Source: Lampris incognitus (Eukaryota; Chordata; Actinopteri; Lampriformes; Lampridae). Taken from it: a stretch of 64,000 nt of DNA. Each line of letters starts with the position of its first letter. Position 1 is the first letter of the stretch. The stretch is from assembly GCF_029633865.1 (NCBI RefSeq), contig NC_079216.1:67883169-67947168 (forward strand), read 5' to 3'. Made by a program: the position numbers and the translations under genes. Positions 1 to 13,256 of the stretch are shown here, piece by piece. A model generated the notes under the pieces. That model searched no databases, was not told the origin of the DNA, and saw only the letters and a program-made list of their open reading frames with translations.

Positions 1-137
1 AGCAGAAGACAGAATTCCAACCTAATCTGAATTCTAACCTTAACCCCAAGCCTGAGTCCTACCCCTAACATGGCCCATTTAACAAGTGAGGATCGGCCAA
101 AATGTCCTTATGGTTAAAAACTCAGATTGGTTCTCAG

Positions 138-214
<77 letters not shown>

Positions 215-633
215 ACACAAAATACTGTGAACTGAAAATGGGCTTTTTTACTTTGTTAGCTTATTTCGCCAGACATATTTATGCCAAAAGAAATCACAAA
301 AAAAAATGTGTTTTACTTATTTTACATCAAAATTTAATCACCTTAACTTCTTCTAAATTTGTGGTTGTCATTGAGCAGAACTGAGTGACAAGCAGGCGGG
401 CGAGCAACATTCCAACCAATGTTATCATAAAATGTTTTTCACGATCCAGTGAAATCCTGAAGGATCCCAACACATCCCTCCCTACTTTTTGTCCTGCTCT
501 AATATCCTCTTTTACGTGCAAATATGTCACATTATGGAAACAAACCACATTCTGAATGCCGTTTCACGTTGTCTTTAAGCCTCTAGCAGACTAACAGTAT
601 GTCTCGTTTATTTCCCTTTGCTACAATCCTTAG
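1..633. other. Intron sequence upstream of first visible dennd5b exon
   Basis: No exon is recognisable here. The main content is a long (AC)n run at about 139-212. The stretch ends in a usable splice acceptor (AG at 632-633) that leads in phase into the first visible DENND5 exon, so it is read as intron of that gene. Confidence 0.6.
139..212. repeat. (AC)n microsatellite
   Basis: About 74 bp of almost uninterrupted AC dinucleotides in a dennd5b intron. The open frames across it are Thr-His repeats caused by the dinucleotide and are not genes. Confidence 0.97.
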
Positions 634-3600
634 AAGCACACATTTTGGCGAAAGAACATGCGTCAATCCAAGCTGCTGGATCCTTCAGCCTTGGCTATCA
701 GTCAGACCCACCGGGAGTTTGTGGATGGATTACTGAGTGAGTGCCGCCTAAAGGTGAGAATGTTCTCTCTGGTGTAGGGACTTGCCAGGCCTTACAAAAC
801 CTAAATATCTGGTTCATTTATTGTTCATGAATGACACTGGACATATTTTGGCTTTGTAGACCAAGCAAATGTTGATGGAGAGGATGGGGAAAGAGAGTGT
901 GGAATTGTGTCAGGGTGAAGCCAACATTACTGGCCTGCAGGAGACCACACTCATCCATGGTCTCTGTGACCTACTGGAGAGGACCTGGGGCCATGGTCTG
1001 CAGCTAAAACAGGTCAGACACACACACACACATGCACACGCACACACACCAGACACACTATCACACATGAACGCACATTCATATGCTCAACTTGGTATGC
1101 CTCGCCAGCCAAAATGACCTAAAAAAACATCTGGGACTGTGTATGTGACTGTTTTGAACAAACTGGTATCACACACACGTCCACACAAAAAGAGAGTGTC
1201 TGGTTGAACAAGTTGAATGTTGATGACTGTGTCAATTTCAACACGGTGTGACTGTTTGTCCTGAGCAGGGGAAGTCAACTCTGTGGTCCCACCTGCTCCA
1301 CTACCATGCCGCGCAGGAGAAGATGGCATCCCCAGCTGAGTCTTCAGGTTGGAGCAGACCCTTCCTATAACCAGTCTTGCATAAATCATTGAGTTAATGG
1401 CTTAATGATCATATGTTAAACTCTTTCTATTCAGTGTCTCCAGGCATGGACCAAAGGATGCTTGATGAGGGGATTCCACTCCTGAAAGGATCCTTGCTAC
1501 AGGACATGAGGTAAAGAGACTGTACAGTCAATTCTATGCATTTGTGGAAAATGTTTAGGGTGTTTTGGATGGTGAAGGAAGTGTATGGTGGTTTATTTTA
1601 TTGAAAACACAGAAAATAAACTTGATTGGGGGAGAAATAAGATTCAAGCACTAACTATGATGCTTTCACTAGAGTTGTCCCCTCTTTCTGTTGTCTGACA
1701 TGTTTTAAATTGAAATCTTTGGATGAAAGAATACCTGAGCTTTTAAACTACTTAATTTGTCTGCACATACTATACATTGATCAGCCAAAACATTAAAACC
1801 AACGGCAGGTAAGTGAATAACATTATGTTGTTACAGTGGCACCTGTCAAGGAGTGGGATATATTAGGCAGCAAGTGGACAGTCAGTTCTTAAAGCTGATG
1901 TGTTGGAAGCAGGAAAAATGAGCAAGTGTAAGGTTCTGAGCGATTCTGACAAGGGCCAAATTGTGATGGCTAGACAACTGAGTCAGAACATCTCCAAAAC
2001 GGCAGGTCATTTGGGGTGTTCCTGGTATGCAGTTGTCGGTAACTACCAAAAGTAGTCCAAGACAGGACAACTGGTGAACAGGTGACAGGGTCATGGGCAC
2101 CCAAGGCTCATTGATGCGCGTGGGGAGTGAAGGCTGGCCATCTGGTCTGAGCCCAGAGAAGAGCTACTGTAGCTCAAATTGCTGAAAAAGTTAATGCTGG
2201 CTGTGATAGGCAGGTGTCAGGATACACAGTGCATCACAGCTTGCTGTGTATGGGGCTGCATTGCCGCAGACCGGTCAGAATGCCCATGATGACCCCTGTC
2301 CACCGCCGAAAGTGCCTACAGTGGACACGTTGGACCGTGAAGCAGTGGAAGAAGGTGGCCTGGTCTGATGAATCACATTTTCTTTTACATCATGTGGATG
2401 GCCGGGTGCGTGTTCATTGTTTACCAGGGGACGAGATGGCACCAGCATGCACAATGAGAAGAAGGCAAGCTGACGGAGGCAGTGTGATGCTCTGGGCAAT
2501 GTTCTGCTGGGAAACCTTGGGTCCTGGCATTCATGTGTATGGTACTTTAACATGTACCATCTACCTAAACATTGTTGCAGATCAGGTACACCCCTTCATG
2601 GCAATGGTGTTCCCTGATGGCAGTGGCCTCTTTCAGCAGGATAATGCCCCCTACCACACTGTAAAAACTGTTCAGGAATGGTTTGAGGAACATGACAAGG
2701 AGTTCAAGGTGTTGTCTTGGCTTCCAAATATCCCAGATCTCAATACGATCGAGCATCTGTGGGATGTGCTGGAAAAACAAGTCTGATCCATGGAGGTCCC
2801 ACCTCACAACCTATAGGACTTGAAGGATCTGCTACTAATGTCTTGGTGCCAGATACCAGAGGACACCTTCAGAGGTCTTGTGGAGTCCATGCCTCAATGG
2901 GTCAGATCTGTTTTAGCGGCACGAGGGGGACCTACACAACATTAGGCAGGTGGTTTTAATGTTTTGGCTGACTAGTGTATGTGCTACACAAATATGACGT
3001 TATGCTTTCTAAGGTGGTTAATTTCAGCAGTTATGAAAATGTATTTTGGTTGAAAGGTTTGGTTTTCTAGATACTTAAGCAGACCAACCAATGAAATCCA
3101 ATCTGTGACAACGGTGAGAAAATTTTTATTTGAGGAGTTTGTCATTGCCAATTTCAAGCTATCTCTCTCTTTCCCAGGTTTGTCCAGACAATGAGTGAAG
3201 GTTTGTCTGAGGTGGGTCAGGCCAGGGCCTGGATCCATTTGGCCCTTGAGAAGAAAGTGCTTTCACAACACCTCAAAGCACTGCTTACAAACCAGGAGCT
3301 ACTGAGGTAAGTCTCATTCAGCGACACTTGAATACTTAAGTTATCCGTGTTGTCTACAGCGAGTCTCATATTTTCCCGTTTTGCTGTTCTCTAAAGCGTC
3401 CCCTTTGTATTCCCTGGCAGGCAGCTGTATAAGCCCCATGCATTCCTGCTGTGTGAGGAAGAGAGGGAGCAGTTCCTGTTCCACCTGCTCTCTCTCAACA
3501 CCGTGGACTACCTCTGCTTCACGCGCGCCTTCACCTCCATCAGTCAGTCCCCATAGCCTTTACTGACTTCATCTTTCATACGACTTATTCTTTTGTCCGC

Positions 3601-6600
3601 TACGGTTAAAGGAAAACTGGTGTTTTTGAACCTCAGCTCTATTTTCCTATTGTTGGTAGTTAAACAGCGTGATAGATAGCAGAATCCTATAATTGATTCA
3701 GCTTTGAGCAAGCTAGCATCAGGCGACTGCTGCGTACCAAGATGTAATGTAATCCTTTGGGGCAGTAGCCACACCAAATAAAGTTTAAAGAAAGAGCTCT
3801 TTTTGGTGCTCATGGGCTGAGAATGTTAAAGAGCCTTAGCCACAATATCAATTATGGAGTTGGACAGAAATCAATCTATTTCTAGCTTGGGGCACAAGTC
3901 TGATTCTGTAATCCCACAATAAGTGAATTGTTGAAGGAAGGCTACGATGGAAGCATGAGACAGTTGGAGGGAAGTGGAAAAAGAGAAACTGCAAAAAAGG
4001 TGTATCGCTGTGCTGGCTGACTGTACTGGGATTGTATTTTTGTAAAAGAAGGTGTATTCAGACAGTTCTCAAAAACCTTATGAACCTGTTATTGCCAAAA
4101 ATAGTTATTTCATAAGCGCTATTGCCTGGAAGGACTTCGTTGCAACATGGTGCGCAGAAGTTGGTTGACGTTAGCTTGTGCAATACTGAATCAGTTTCAA
4201 AGATCTGTTACCCATCACTCAGTTTGACTCCCCTCCCCAATTGTACGTACCCCACTTTTCCAAGCCGTCCTGGTCACTGCTCCACCCCCTCCGCCGACCC
4301 GGGGAGGGCTGCAGACTACCACATGCCTCCTCCCATACATGTGGAGTCACCAGCTGCTTCTTTTCACCTGACAGTGAGGAGTTTCACCAGGGGGATGTAG
4401 CGCGTGGGAGGATCACGCTATTCCCCCCAGTTCCCCCTCCTCCCTGAACAGGTGCCGCGACCGACCAGAGGAGGTACTAGTGCAGTGACCAGGACACATG
4501 CCCACATCCTGTTTCCCACCCACAGACACGGCCAATTGTGTCTGTAGGGACGCCCGACCAAGCCGGAGGTAACACGGGGATTCGAACCGGCGATCCCTGT
4601 GTTGGTAGGCAACGGACTAGACCGCTACGCTACCCGGACGCCCATCGGTTTGATCCCTAATGACAGGAAAATAGGGCATTGGTTAAAAATTACCAGAATT
4701 TTCCATCTAAGAGTTTGGGATTTACAATTGACATGAAATTCATCTCAAAAACGGTACAAATCCAGATTACCAGTGTTTGTGTTGTAAAGTAATGTACCTT
4801 ATGTTTTAAGTTTTTCTCCTTGCCTTTGTGTCGCTCCTCCAGGTATTCCGTACCGTGTTGTTATAATGCCCATGAAGAAGCTTAGCATTGCAATGGCAAC
4901 GGTTAATCCTTGGGTATGTGTGTCAGGAGAGCAGGGTGATTCAGGAGTTAGACAGATCCCTAAGAATACACAAGAGATCTTTTTCCAGGTTGGTGTGTAT
5001 ACATCTGTAGAAAGTGTTGTCATGAATAATGCACAAGCTTATGCACATGTATGCAGTGCAGCTCTCATTCTGGTCCATGTTTTTTTTTTCAGTGCAAGAA
5101 CCTTGGCAGGCTTAGTACTTTACAGTTGGGACAAGAGAACTCCGGCCTGCTGGCCAAGTGTTTGATCGACTGTGTCATTGTCTATAATGAGATCACTGGA
5201 CATACCTACAAGTAAGATTCTTGCTCTGACTCCTTCACTGCGACTGTGGCGTTCCTATCCGTCATAGTGGGTAATGTTGATATACAACGGACACATTCTC
5301 CACACGTTGTTGGTTGTGGTCTTGTGACTGACTGGGTTCATGGGGCCTCATGCAACAACTGTTGGTACACAGAAATGTTCATAAAAAGCGTGTGTACAAA
5401 CTATTTAAGAAACCTTGTGGCATTCACCAGTTCTCTCTATTTTGGATTTGTTCACTGGTGCGATTGAAATGTTAGTTGTGCAAACCTGTTGTATCCAAAT
5501 ATGCACAACAGTCCCACTGAACGTGCTTAACTTATTAAATCTACTCGCTAGCTTTAACAGTGGTGACCATAAAAAATACATTTAGGCCTAAATGAATTAA
5601 GATATAATAATTGGGGAGTTAAGAAAATGTTTGTGAATCGCTCATGGGGTTGTCTTATGCAGTTCTCATAAGAACAAATTCAGGAGAGAAGTTTAAGAAA
5701 AAGTTAAGGGAAGGCTCTTGCAATGCCAGCCCATTGTGTGCTCTTGCTTAATCAAATAACCAGAGAAGTACATTTCTCTCCTCTCCTTTCCAGGTTCCCC
5801 TGTGGCCGCTGGCTGGGAAAAGGCGTGGGTGATGGCAGCTTGGAACGGGTTCTAATTGGTCAGCTGGTGTCGCCAGCTGCTGAAGAAGATGCTGGAAAGT
5901 TGACAGGGACACCCCCAGAGCTCGGCTCACCCACTCAAAGTGTACGAACAGTGTTGGGATCACTTGCTGGCCGCAGCAGTACGTATTGTGAAGTAGAGCA
6001 CATTCCATTCTTTCATACAATAGATGGCCTGCTTATTGGTATGCTCAACCACAATGCCAGTTCCTCCTCCCATATTACCTTTCTATTTGCTCCCATTTCC
6101 CATGCCTTCCCACTCATTATTAACCCCCCTATTTGCTTTCTAACTTGCTCCCTCTATCTTTCTTCCCTTTTTATTCATCTTGTTAGGGATGACATCCAAT
6201 GAGGTGCAAGAGGACATGAGGGAGGCTGCAAACAACCTTGTCAAACACTTCCATAAACCTGAACAAGAGGTATGCCACTTTTTATATATACCTACTTTAT
6301 TCAGCTCTCATATTCATTTAAAAACCTCCTAGGTGATCCACAGTGATCTTTTCTTTAATGCAGGATCAATAGAAAGCAAAACATTGTGAAAAATGCGTGT
6401 AATTGTTACTTTATGAAAGTTCATTTGCTAAACTGCTCCCTAATATTTCATCAGTAACTTGTGGGATGGTTGGATGGTACCATCCATACCATGATATCAT
6501 GGTAAAATACAGAAGAGGTGAACAACTCGGAATTGAGCTGGTTAGGTTTTCAACATCCCTAATGCAAATGGGATGTTTATCTGCGATGAGGTTCATTAGT

Positions 6601-7233
6601 GCAGTTAGAACTGGCCTGCATGTAATCTCCAAATACACTCCGTCATCAGATGCTGAGTTAAATGCCCTTGGGGAGACCGTTTATGGATCACTATTGTTTA
6701 TCTTTAATGGACTTCAATTTCACTATAATTATGCTTTCATGCCAGGTACTTAGCACAGCCCTCAGGACAGGGCCACTGCACAGATATTGGGATTTTAATA
6801 TACAGGTTTAGATTTGTGCTCATGTTCAGACTTTATGCATCTACACAGCTTTCACTGAAGGGCAAATGAAGACAGACTGCTATGTTTCGTAAAAATGCAT
6901 CAACCTCTGTACGTCTTATTAGGTGGAACTGTTGAACTGACAGGACAAAGGTCTTGCCTAAACCTATCCTGCTTCTCTATGTTCCTCTTCCTATGCTTCC
7001 AGAGGGGCAACCTGACAGTCCTGTTATGCGGTGAGGGGGGGCTGGTGCTGTCCTTAGAGAAGTTCCTTCTTCATGGGTTTAAGTCCAGTCGTCTCTTCCA
7101 GAGAAATGTGTTTGTGTGGGACTTTGTGGGTAAGTACTGTACTGTATGTTGTGTGTGTGTATGTGTATATGTATATATATATGTATGTATGTATGTGTAT
7201 ATATATGTATGTATGTGTATATATATGTATGTG

Positions 7234-7276
<43 letters not shown>

Positions 7277-9404
7277 GTGTGTGTGTGTGTGTGTGTGGGG
7301 GGGTTAACGTACACGTGTGTGTGCACACGGTCACTGCAGTATAACAGGACGTCTCACGTCTCCAGTCATTATTGCCTGTCTCCATCTAGTGGTGGATCAC
7401 ATGAACGTTGTACAACATCGTTTGGCAGAGCTGCAGCACCCATACCTGCCTCTGTAGAGCACAGAGTGGATGTTCTCCTTTTTGTTTACATCATTTTACC
7501 CATCATTTCATTTCCATTATTATTTATTCCGCTCATGGTAATGCACAGCTCCAGAAAGAAACAAGCAAGTCATGATCAAAGACAACTCCGTTTACACATC
7601 CCATGATTGAAAAGGAGCAGGGAGAAGAAAATCTTATTTTACCTGCTCCTTACTCAAACATAAATACACAACAGAATAGATGGTCTGTGAGACAGTTACT
7701 CAACAACTAATACTTACAGCAACATGAGAAATGAATGAGAATCAAAAAGCCATACACAATAATTCACCATCAACTGAAAACCCATTGCCTGACAACGCCA
7801 TATTGCCTAATTATTCTTTACCTTATTCATTTTCTTGAACTGAAAGATATTTATACAACCCTTTAGATCGTTCTCTAAAGAATTCCACAGTTTTATGCCA
7901 CATACTGAAATACACATCTGCTTTAAAGTAGTACGTGTATACTGATGTTTAAAATTACATTTCCTCAATATATCATCAATCTACTGATCTAATCGTCAGT
8001 ATACTGATAAGTTGAATCAGTTTTTTTGACGTAAAAACATACAATGGGTGATATCAAGAACTCCTTGCTCCCACAGAGAAGGCAGTGGTTTCCATGGAGA
8101 CAGCCGATCAGATGGGTGACCTACGTGGCTCAACACAGCCTCTGGGCTCACCTTGCGACTCGCTGTGCCACTACGTCAATGCCATCAACACCTCACCAAG
8201 GAGCATTGGGAAGGAGGGCAAGTTCCAGCTGCTTGTCTGCTTGGGAATCAGGTGAAGAGCTCAATAGTTGAAAATGATGGCAAGAGACAGTTTCCTCAAA
8301 GAAAGATGCATTTAAAAAAATATTCCTGCTCTCACCCAATGGGAGCCCATCGTTTTAAATCCCAGTGTTAGATATAGTGTGTGCAGCGGTGACACATTTC
8401 TGCCCTCCTGAATCCCTGAGGATATAGCCTACAGCACGACTGGTCAGAGTCCCTCACACTCACCCGATTACATGACATGCAATTATTTCAGGGAGCGAGT
8501 GTAGCTGCTCTGCAGGGAAAGGGATTTAATCAAGATATGTTGCAGAACGCTAGTGGGATGGCTGTGGTAACAGGTTGAAGCGTATGTCGTGTGATTGCAC
8601 GGTTATGGGTTCAGGTTCTGTGTCACATGATAGCCTCAACACACACACACACACACATACACCCTTCCCTTTGTGCTTTCAGATCAACAAAATTGCTACG
8701 TGATTAAAATCCTTTTCAGCAGTGCTAAAAATGTAGATTCACACATAGTGAATGCCGATGTGTTTATTATTAGTCTGCAGTGTTCTAAATTTAACAACAT
8801 ATATAAAAATATTTGCCCTACTGGATCTTTCTACCTACTTTTAAGAGAGCAGATATTCATATTCACGTTTGATGCTTTGGCTTAACACTATGTATGTTCA
8901 TGGGTTTAGTGTTTTGCAGATCTGCACTTGTTATTTGTACTAATTATTTCTTACATGACTAGAGGGGGAACAGTACACACACTCGTCCCATGTGAGCTGT
9001 TTCTGGCTTACAGTTTGCAACTTGTAATTATTGTGGAAATTGCTAAACCCTGAAACCAATATTCTCAGTGTACTTTGGTTGAATGCTTTGTCAGGTGAAA
9101 GTACACAACCCTGTGTGTTGTCTTATAGTCAGCTTACTCACCCCCAGTCTTGAAAGATAATACCAACTTCATTAAACATTCATGGGCCATTATTGACCAC
9201 TGTCTCGGTTGACTTGGCAGGGACCGGCTACTCTCTCGGTGGCTCCCCCTTTTGGCAGAATGTCCCCTGACAGCGCGGACGTACGAAGAGGGCGCTCTGC
9301 TCCGGGACCGTGCTGAAGTGCACTCCCTATCCCGCATACTGCACACGCTCCATGAGTTTACCGTCACCTTGGAGACGGCTCTCGTCAAAGGGGTTGACCT
9401 CTAA
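634..9404 (+). CDS. dennd5b: DENN domain-containing protein 5B, C-terminal half (partial, 13 exons)
   Basis: DENND5 proteins are Rab GEFs (Rab39-type) acting in endosome/Golgi traffic. Exons: 634-753, 860-1012, 1269-1347, 1435-1510, 3178-3306, 3421-3542, 4843-4988, 5093-5211, 5794-5978, 6187-6269, 7003-7129, 8077-8251, 9221-9404. All join in phase to 1698 nt (565 aa plus TAA). The order is the family's C-terminal half: first RUN domain (exons 1-6, e.g. GEANITGL and [11 protein letters not shown]), PLAT domain (exons 7-9, IPYRVVIMP to PCGRWLGKG), then the second RUN domain (exons 10-13, [15 protein letters not shown], ending [11 protein letters not shown]). Human DENND5B is about 1274 aa, so the DENN modules lie left of the window. 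5B rather than 5A is inferred from adjacency to sinhcaf, as in human 12p11. The donors at 1013 (GTCAGA) and 3543 (GTCAGT) are weak. Confidence 0.9.
1018..1060. repeat. (CA)n-rich microsatellite
   Basis: Short imperfect CA-rich run immediately after the donor of the second visible dennd5b exon. Confidence 0.8.
1773..2979 (+). mobile_element. Tc1/mariner-like DNA transposon (degenerate)
   Basis: Two terminal inverted repeats of about 29 bp, differing at a few sites, bound the element. The left end reads TACATTGATCAGCC and the reverse of the right end reads TACACTAGTCAGCC, both continuing AAAACATTAAAACCA. TA lies at each edge, as expected for TA-target insertion. The interior encodes a Tc1-type transposase fragment. 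Length about 1.2 kb, lying in the dennd5b intron between 1510 and 3178, same strand as the gene. Confidence 0.93.
2214..2786 (+). pseudogene. Tc1-like transposase, C-terminal catalytic part, broken
   Basis: A 190-residue open stretch with the DDE hallmarks of Tc1 transposases: VAWSDESHF (first Asp), [10 protein letters not shown] (second Asp) and [12 protein letters not shown] (Glu). Family members are about 340 aa. The N-terminal DNA-binding part (about 1900-2210) does not read through in one frame, so the gene looks dead. It could only move with transposase supplied elsewhere. Confidence 0.88.
4233..4643 (-). mobile_element. tRNA-derived SINE, copy 1
   Basis: On the minus strand it begins GGGCGTCCGGGTAGCG, then has a tRNA-like head with a B-box-like GGTTCGAATCC. 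A family-specific body follows and ends in AATTGGGGAG. The family occurs eight times in this window. Possible flanking duplications (CAGTTTGACTCC versus CGGTTTGATCCC) are imperfect. It lies in a dennd5b intron, antisense to the gene. Confidence 0.85.
7141..7305. repeat. Compound GT/AT/AC microsatellite
   Basis: Alternating purine-pyrimidine tract in the order (GT)n, (AT/GTAT)n, (AC)n, (GT)n, starting 12 nt after the donor of the dennd5b exon 7003-7129. The Tyr/Ile/Thr/His and Cys/Val frames on both strands are shadows of the tract. Confidence 0.95.
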
Positions 9405-10740
9405 CCCCTCAAAATGAGCACCATTCAGAATTCACAGAGGCTGCGGCTCCGGCTTCACAAACCCACTGCTAGAGTGCTGATGGCTGAACTTCAATGGTGT
9501 TGGATAACCTTCCTTTCGTGGGCAGGAAAACAAAAGTAAATTCGGACAATTCAGAGGGAGCCAGGGCCTACAGGTTCTGAAGTAAGACTTTCGTGGAAAG
9601 GACGAAGGACTGGGTAACTCACTGGAATTTTGTGGAGGATATGAATAAAATGTTCACCCATATGGCAGGCAACTGGCAGTTTCTGCTTAAGACTTATTGC
9701 CTTGCTCACTGAAGTAAATGTCCTTAACATTAGCCTAAGGAAATAATGGTTGATTTTCTTATGCTTGTTTACACTGTGATAATCTGTTTCCTCAAGCAGA
9801 AATAGAAAAGTCATTTCTCCCCTCCCATCTACAGTAGGTATTTTCACAGCTTTCACCGTGAGCCTTCGTCTAAGGCCACTATACTGTAACACACTTTCCT
9901 CCAATTTATGTAATGCTTGCACTTGAATTTAAAACTCCACATATGCATGGCCAAATCTCTTTTTTCTTCTCAGTGTATTGTGATCCAAAATTGAAGATGT
10001 GCCACCACATTATTCCTTTTCCCCCATCTTTGTTAATGGGACATCTTAATGAACATACTTGAGGAAGAGGAAATTTTCCCAGTCAAGAGTGACAAGTTGT
10101 AATAGCAGTTTATCTTATGCTGTATATTATTCAGTTCACATTTTTGGTCATATACTAGGTTGTGCTTGTCTTGCTTTTAAAATGTAGTGCACTGAAATAC
10201 TGAAACCAAACGTATGTCCTGATTGTGTCAGTTCAAATAGCTTTTGTTGTCTTGTCAAACAGTTTTGCTTTCCTTTTTGCTATATTTTGTTTGATTACAT
10301 ATTTTGCAGGTTTGCGCATGTTGGTCATAAGGTCCGACCAACTTATGAGAAACTTAATGTATATAACATCTTGTCGGTGTTAATGAAAAAAAGAATTATA
10401 AAAACCCGTAGGTAAATTGTTCTGATTATGTGGATATTTGTCATGTTTGTTTTCTAATTGTTCGGTTGTCTTTGCAAAATCAAGATGTTGATGCAGTTCA
10501 GATTATTGGCATGACGAGCTGTTATTTTGACGTTGCATTTGATTTGGTAAACTGTTCAACCCTCCCTCGGGAACAACGAAACCACAACGCTCTCTCCTGC
10601 ACTGTCCTGCAAGCACTATCTAACCCACTACCAAGCCTCTGGTATTAGACGCATAGAGATTATAGCAAGCAATAACACATTGTTGTTCTTTCCATATTTA
10701 TGAAGTGTGTTGGTAAAGATTAAAGTTGAAATTGACCCGA
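9405..10740 (+). other. dennd5b: dennd5b 3' UTR with poly(A) signal
   Basis: AT-rich sequence without conserved coding content follows the stop codon. An ATTAAA signal lies at 10719-10724, and GC content then climbs into a CpG-rich block. The cleavage site at about 10740 is inferred. Confidence 0.6.
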
Positions 10741-13006
10741 GTCACTGTTCGTTTCATCGTTTCTGATTGACACATCTGTGCATCTTGGCGGGTCAAGGCT
10801 GGCCTGCCAATATTCTGGGTAGCAACTGCTGCAGAGAAGTTATGTTTGATAAGGTCGCCGTCTCGCCTTCATTAAAAATACAGGTCTGCTTTGCTCTTAT
10901 TTTTCATTTATTTCTTTATGTTTTACAAAAGCTGCAAACATCGGACTGCTCCAAAACACGTGTAGCCTCGACATCTCCCAGCCCCCCCGGGTCTCGCTGC
11001 GGCCACCCCCGTTATGGCGGAAGCCCCTCGAGCCGGCCGGATGTGAGAGTTGCGTTACTGCGGTTGTTGTTCCTCCTCCTCCTCCTCCGGCGGGACTTCT
11101 TCTACGTGTTTTGCTGAGGGGGCGCCGCTAATGGACGGGCCCGGCCGGGGGCGGGAGGTGGGGCGTGTGCGTCGAAGCCGGGCTGTTTTCACACGTCGTG
11201 CCAGCCATGCCTCGTATTATTTACCCCGGCGTCCATAGTCACGCAAATGAATCGAACAATGCGCATCTCGCCGAGACCCCCCACCGCAGACCTCCAGACA
11301 GGCCATCTGGCGCGCCATAGTAAACCGCAGGCTCCGCCTCTCTGCTTACATTCTCCAATGCGCCATAGCAACCGCGGCCAAGCCCCCTGTTCCCGCGCAA
11401 TGTTCCCATCCTTATAAGGCCGGCGGAGCGTAGACGCACGGAGACGTCATCACTATATGTAAATGAGTTTGATTGAAGAAAAAAAAAAACAACCCTGCTC
11501 TACTCTGAAATGGAGGCGTGGACAGGGCGCATGCGCACTGCCGCCACAACTCTCCAGTCCCGTCGGCGAGCGAGCGAGACATCAACAAGAGAGCGGGTTT
11601 CGGATGCGGGCTGGTTTTCCTAAATACTCACGTCGTGCCTGCGCTTTGTCCCCGCCGCTACTTTGCAGCAACTTCCGGCAACTTCCAGCAAGGTAACCGA
11701 TGCGACTCGTGTTGATTTGGCCCCGCGCTTCAGCGGTTCTCCGTCTTTGCTTCGGTCTGGAGTTGCGTGTTTCGGTTCTGCAATTCAAAACAAGCGGTTG
11801 CCTGAGAACAATCGCTCGTGCGGGGCCTAGCGCTCAACCTGCCGCCGCCGCCGGGCCGGGACCAAGTCCACCAGAACCGCTCCGTCCGCCGGGGTCCGCT
11901 GCTGTAGCGTGCTGCGTGCCGCTGCAGTGCGCCGGTTCGGGTTCGGGTCGGCTAAACTGCGCCTTTTGTCATGCCCGCGCGGTCCATGGCGTGCGGGGTT
12001 AAGGGGCGGGGGGGGCGGACATTTCCTTTTCAACTAAGTCGGCTATTTAACGACGTCGCCGCCCTCGTACCGCGTTATAACGCATCCGTGTCCGTAGTGC
12101 GTCTGCGGTGGTCCAGCAGCCGTCCGGACGTTCAGGACTCGTCCCCAAAACGACACAAGTTGGAGCCCCGCGCCTCTCACGCCCACCCGTGTCGGGAGGT
12201 GCGCTTCAGCACGCGGTCGCCGCTGTAAACAAAATCTCGCAGCAAACCCCCATTTTGAGCCTCGAGCGCCCTCATTAAAGTGGGCTGATTAAAGCAGTGG
12301 GCGTTAATCGGCGGCATTTACTGGGAAGGGGGCGAGCGAGACTCTTCGCTGCACTTTTGAAGCGCGGGTGGAGAAGTTGGTGCGCGCGGCGGCTGGAGGT
12401 GGAGTGCTGCATCACGCGCTTCTGCAACAACAAAAGACTAAAAGCTCCAATTACGCCACGGCGCGCGCTCGCACGCTTCCCTCGGACGGGCCAAAGGTTC
12501 CGCTTCGCGAGCGTGGCGGCTGTATGGGGGGTGGGGGTGGGTGGGGGTGTTATTAATATTCTTATTGTCCCGAGACGAAACACGGGGCGCCGATTCTAAA
12601 ATGGTGCGCAAGGAGCTGCTCGCGCGGCGTGCCACGCTTCCTCGCAGAAGTGGGCGGCGGGCACGCGGCTTTCATTTCGACGGAAAGCCGCGTGCCCTCG
12701 CCGATAGCAGATCGATACCAAGCACGTGTCCTTCTGCGAGCGGCTCCTTGCTGGAGATTAAGCGGGCAGATTTTCTTATTTCGGCTTTTTAGTGAAAATC
12801 GCCCCCCCCACTGCCTCCGCCTTCCATGTGGAGTTACGTCACGCACTGTGTTCCGCTGCTCCACATCGACCCCGTTTACACCCGGCTTTAAAATGCGTCT
12901 TTTGCGATCGGATCACAGGTGAACGGCGCCAAATACAAGCGTGACCACCACCAAAACGTCTCGTGAACCGGTTACTCAAACCGCTTGCCGAGGTGGTCTG
13001 GGACGC

Positions 13007-13078
13007 ATTTGACCACATCGCTCATGTGGTGTAAACGCTTACATTTGACCACATCGCTCATGTGGTGTAAACGCTTAA
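13007..13078. repeat. 37-bp direct duplication with internal palindrome
   Basis: A segment containing ATTTGACCACATCGCTC and ATGTGGTGTAAACGCTTA occurs twice back to back. Each copy holds the inverted repeat ACCACAT-CGCTC-ATGTGGT. Confidence 0.9.
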
Positions 13079-13184
13079 TGCGTCCTGATGCGTCCCCGAC
13101 AAGGCCCAACAGGAAAATACGTCATCAACGCAGGATGTGGTGGTTGTTTTGGTAACTGCGCGCCAACTTTTGAAAAAATGGAGA

Positions 13185-13256
13185 GAGGGGGGGGGAGACA
13201 GAGAGAGAGAGAGACAGAGGGGGAGAGAGACAGAGAGAGGGGGAGAGAGAGGGAGT
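13185..13256. repeat. GA-rich purine tract
   Basis: About 70 bp of almost pure GAGAGA/GGGGA purines on the plus strand, within the MITE-like element. Confidence 0.9.

Noticed and set aside
3580-3830. Possible small gene or repeat in the dennd5b intron after exon 3421-3542
   Set aside because: The minus-strand frame of 89 codons has no recognisable family, and no repeat ends could be defined.
4560-4643. Possible minus-strand tRNA gene (B-box-like GGTTCGAATCC), also seen at the ends of the other seven copies
   Set aside because: It is the tRNA-like head of a repeated SINE with a shared ~350-bp body. It does not form an intact tRNA by eye.
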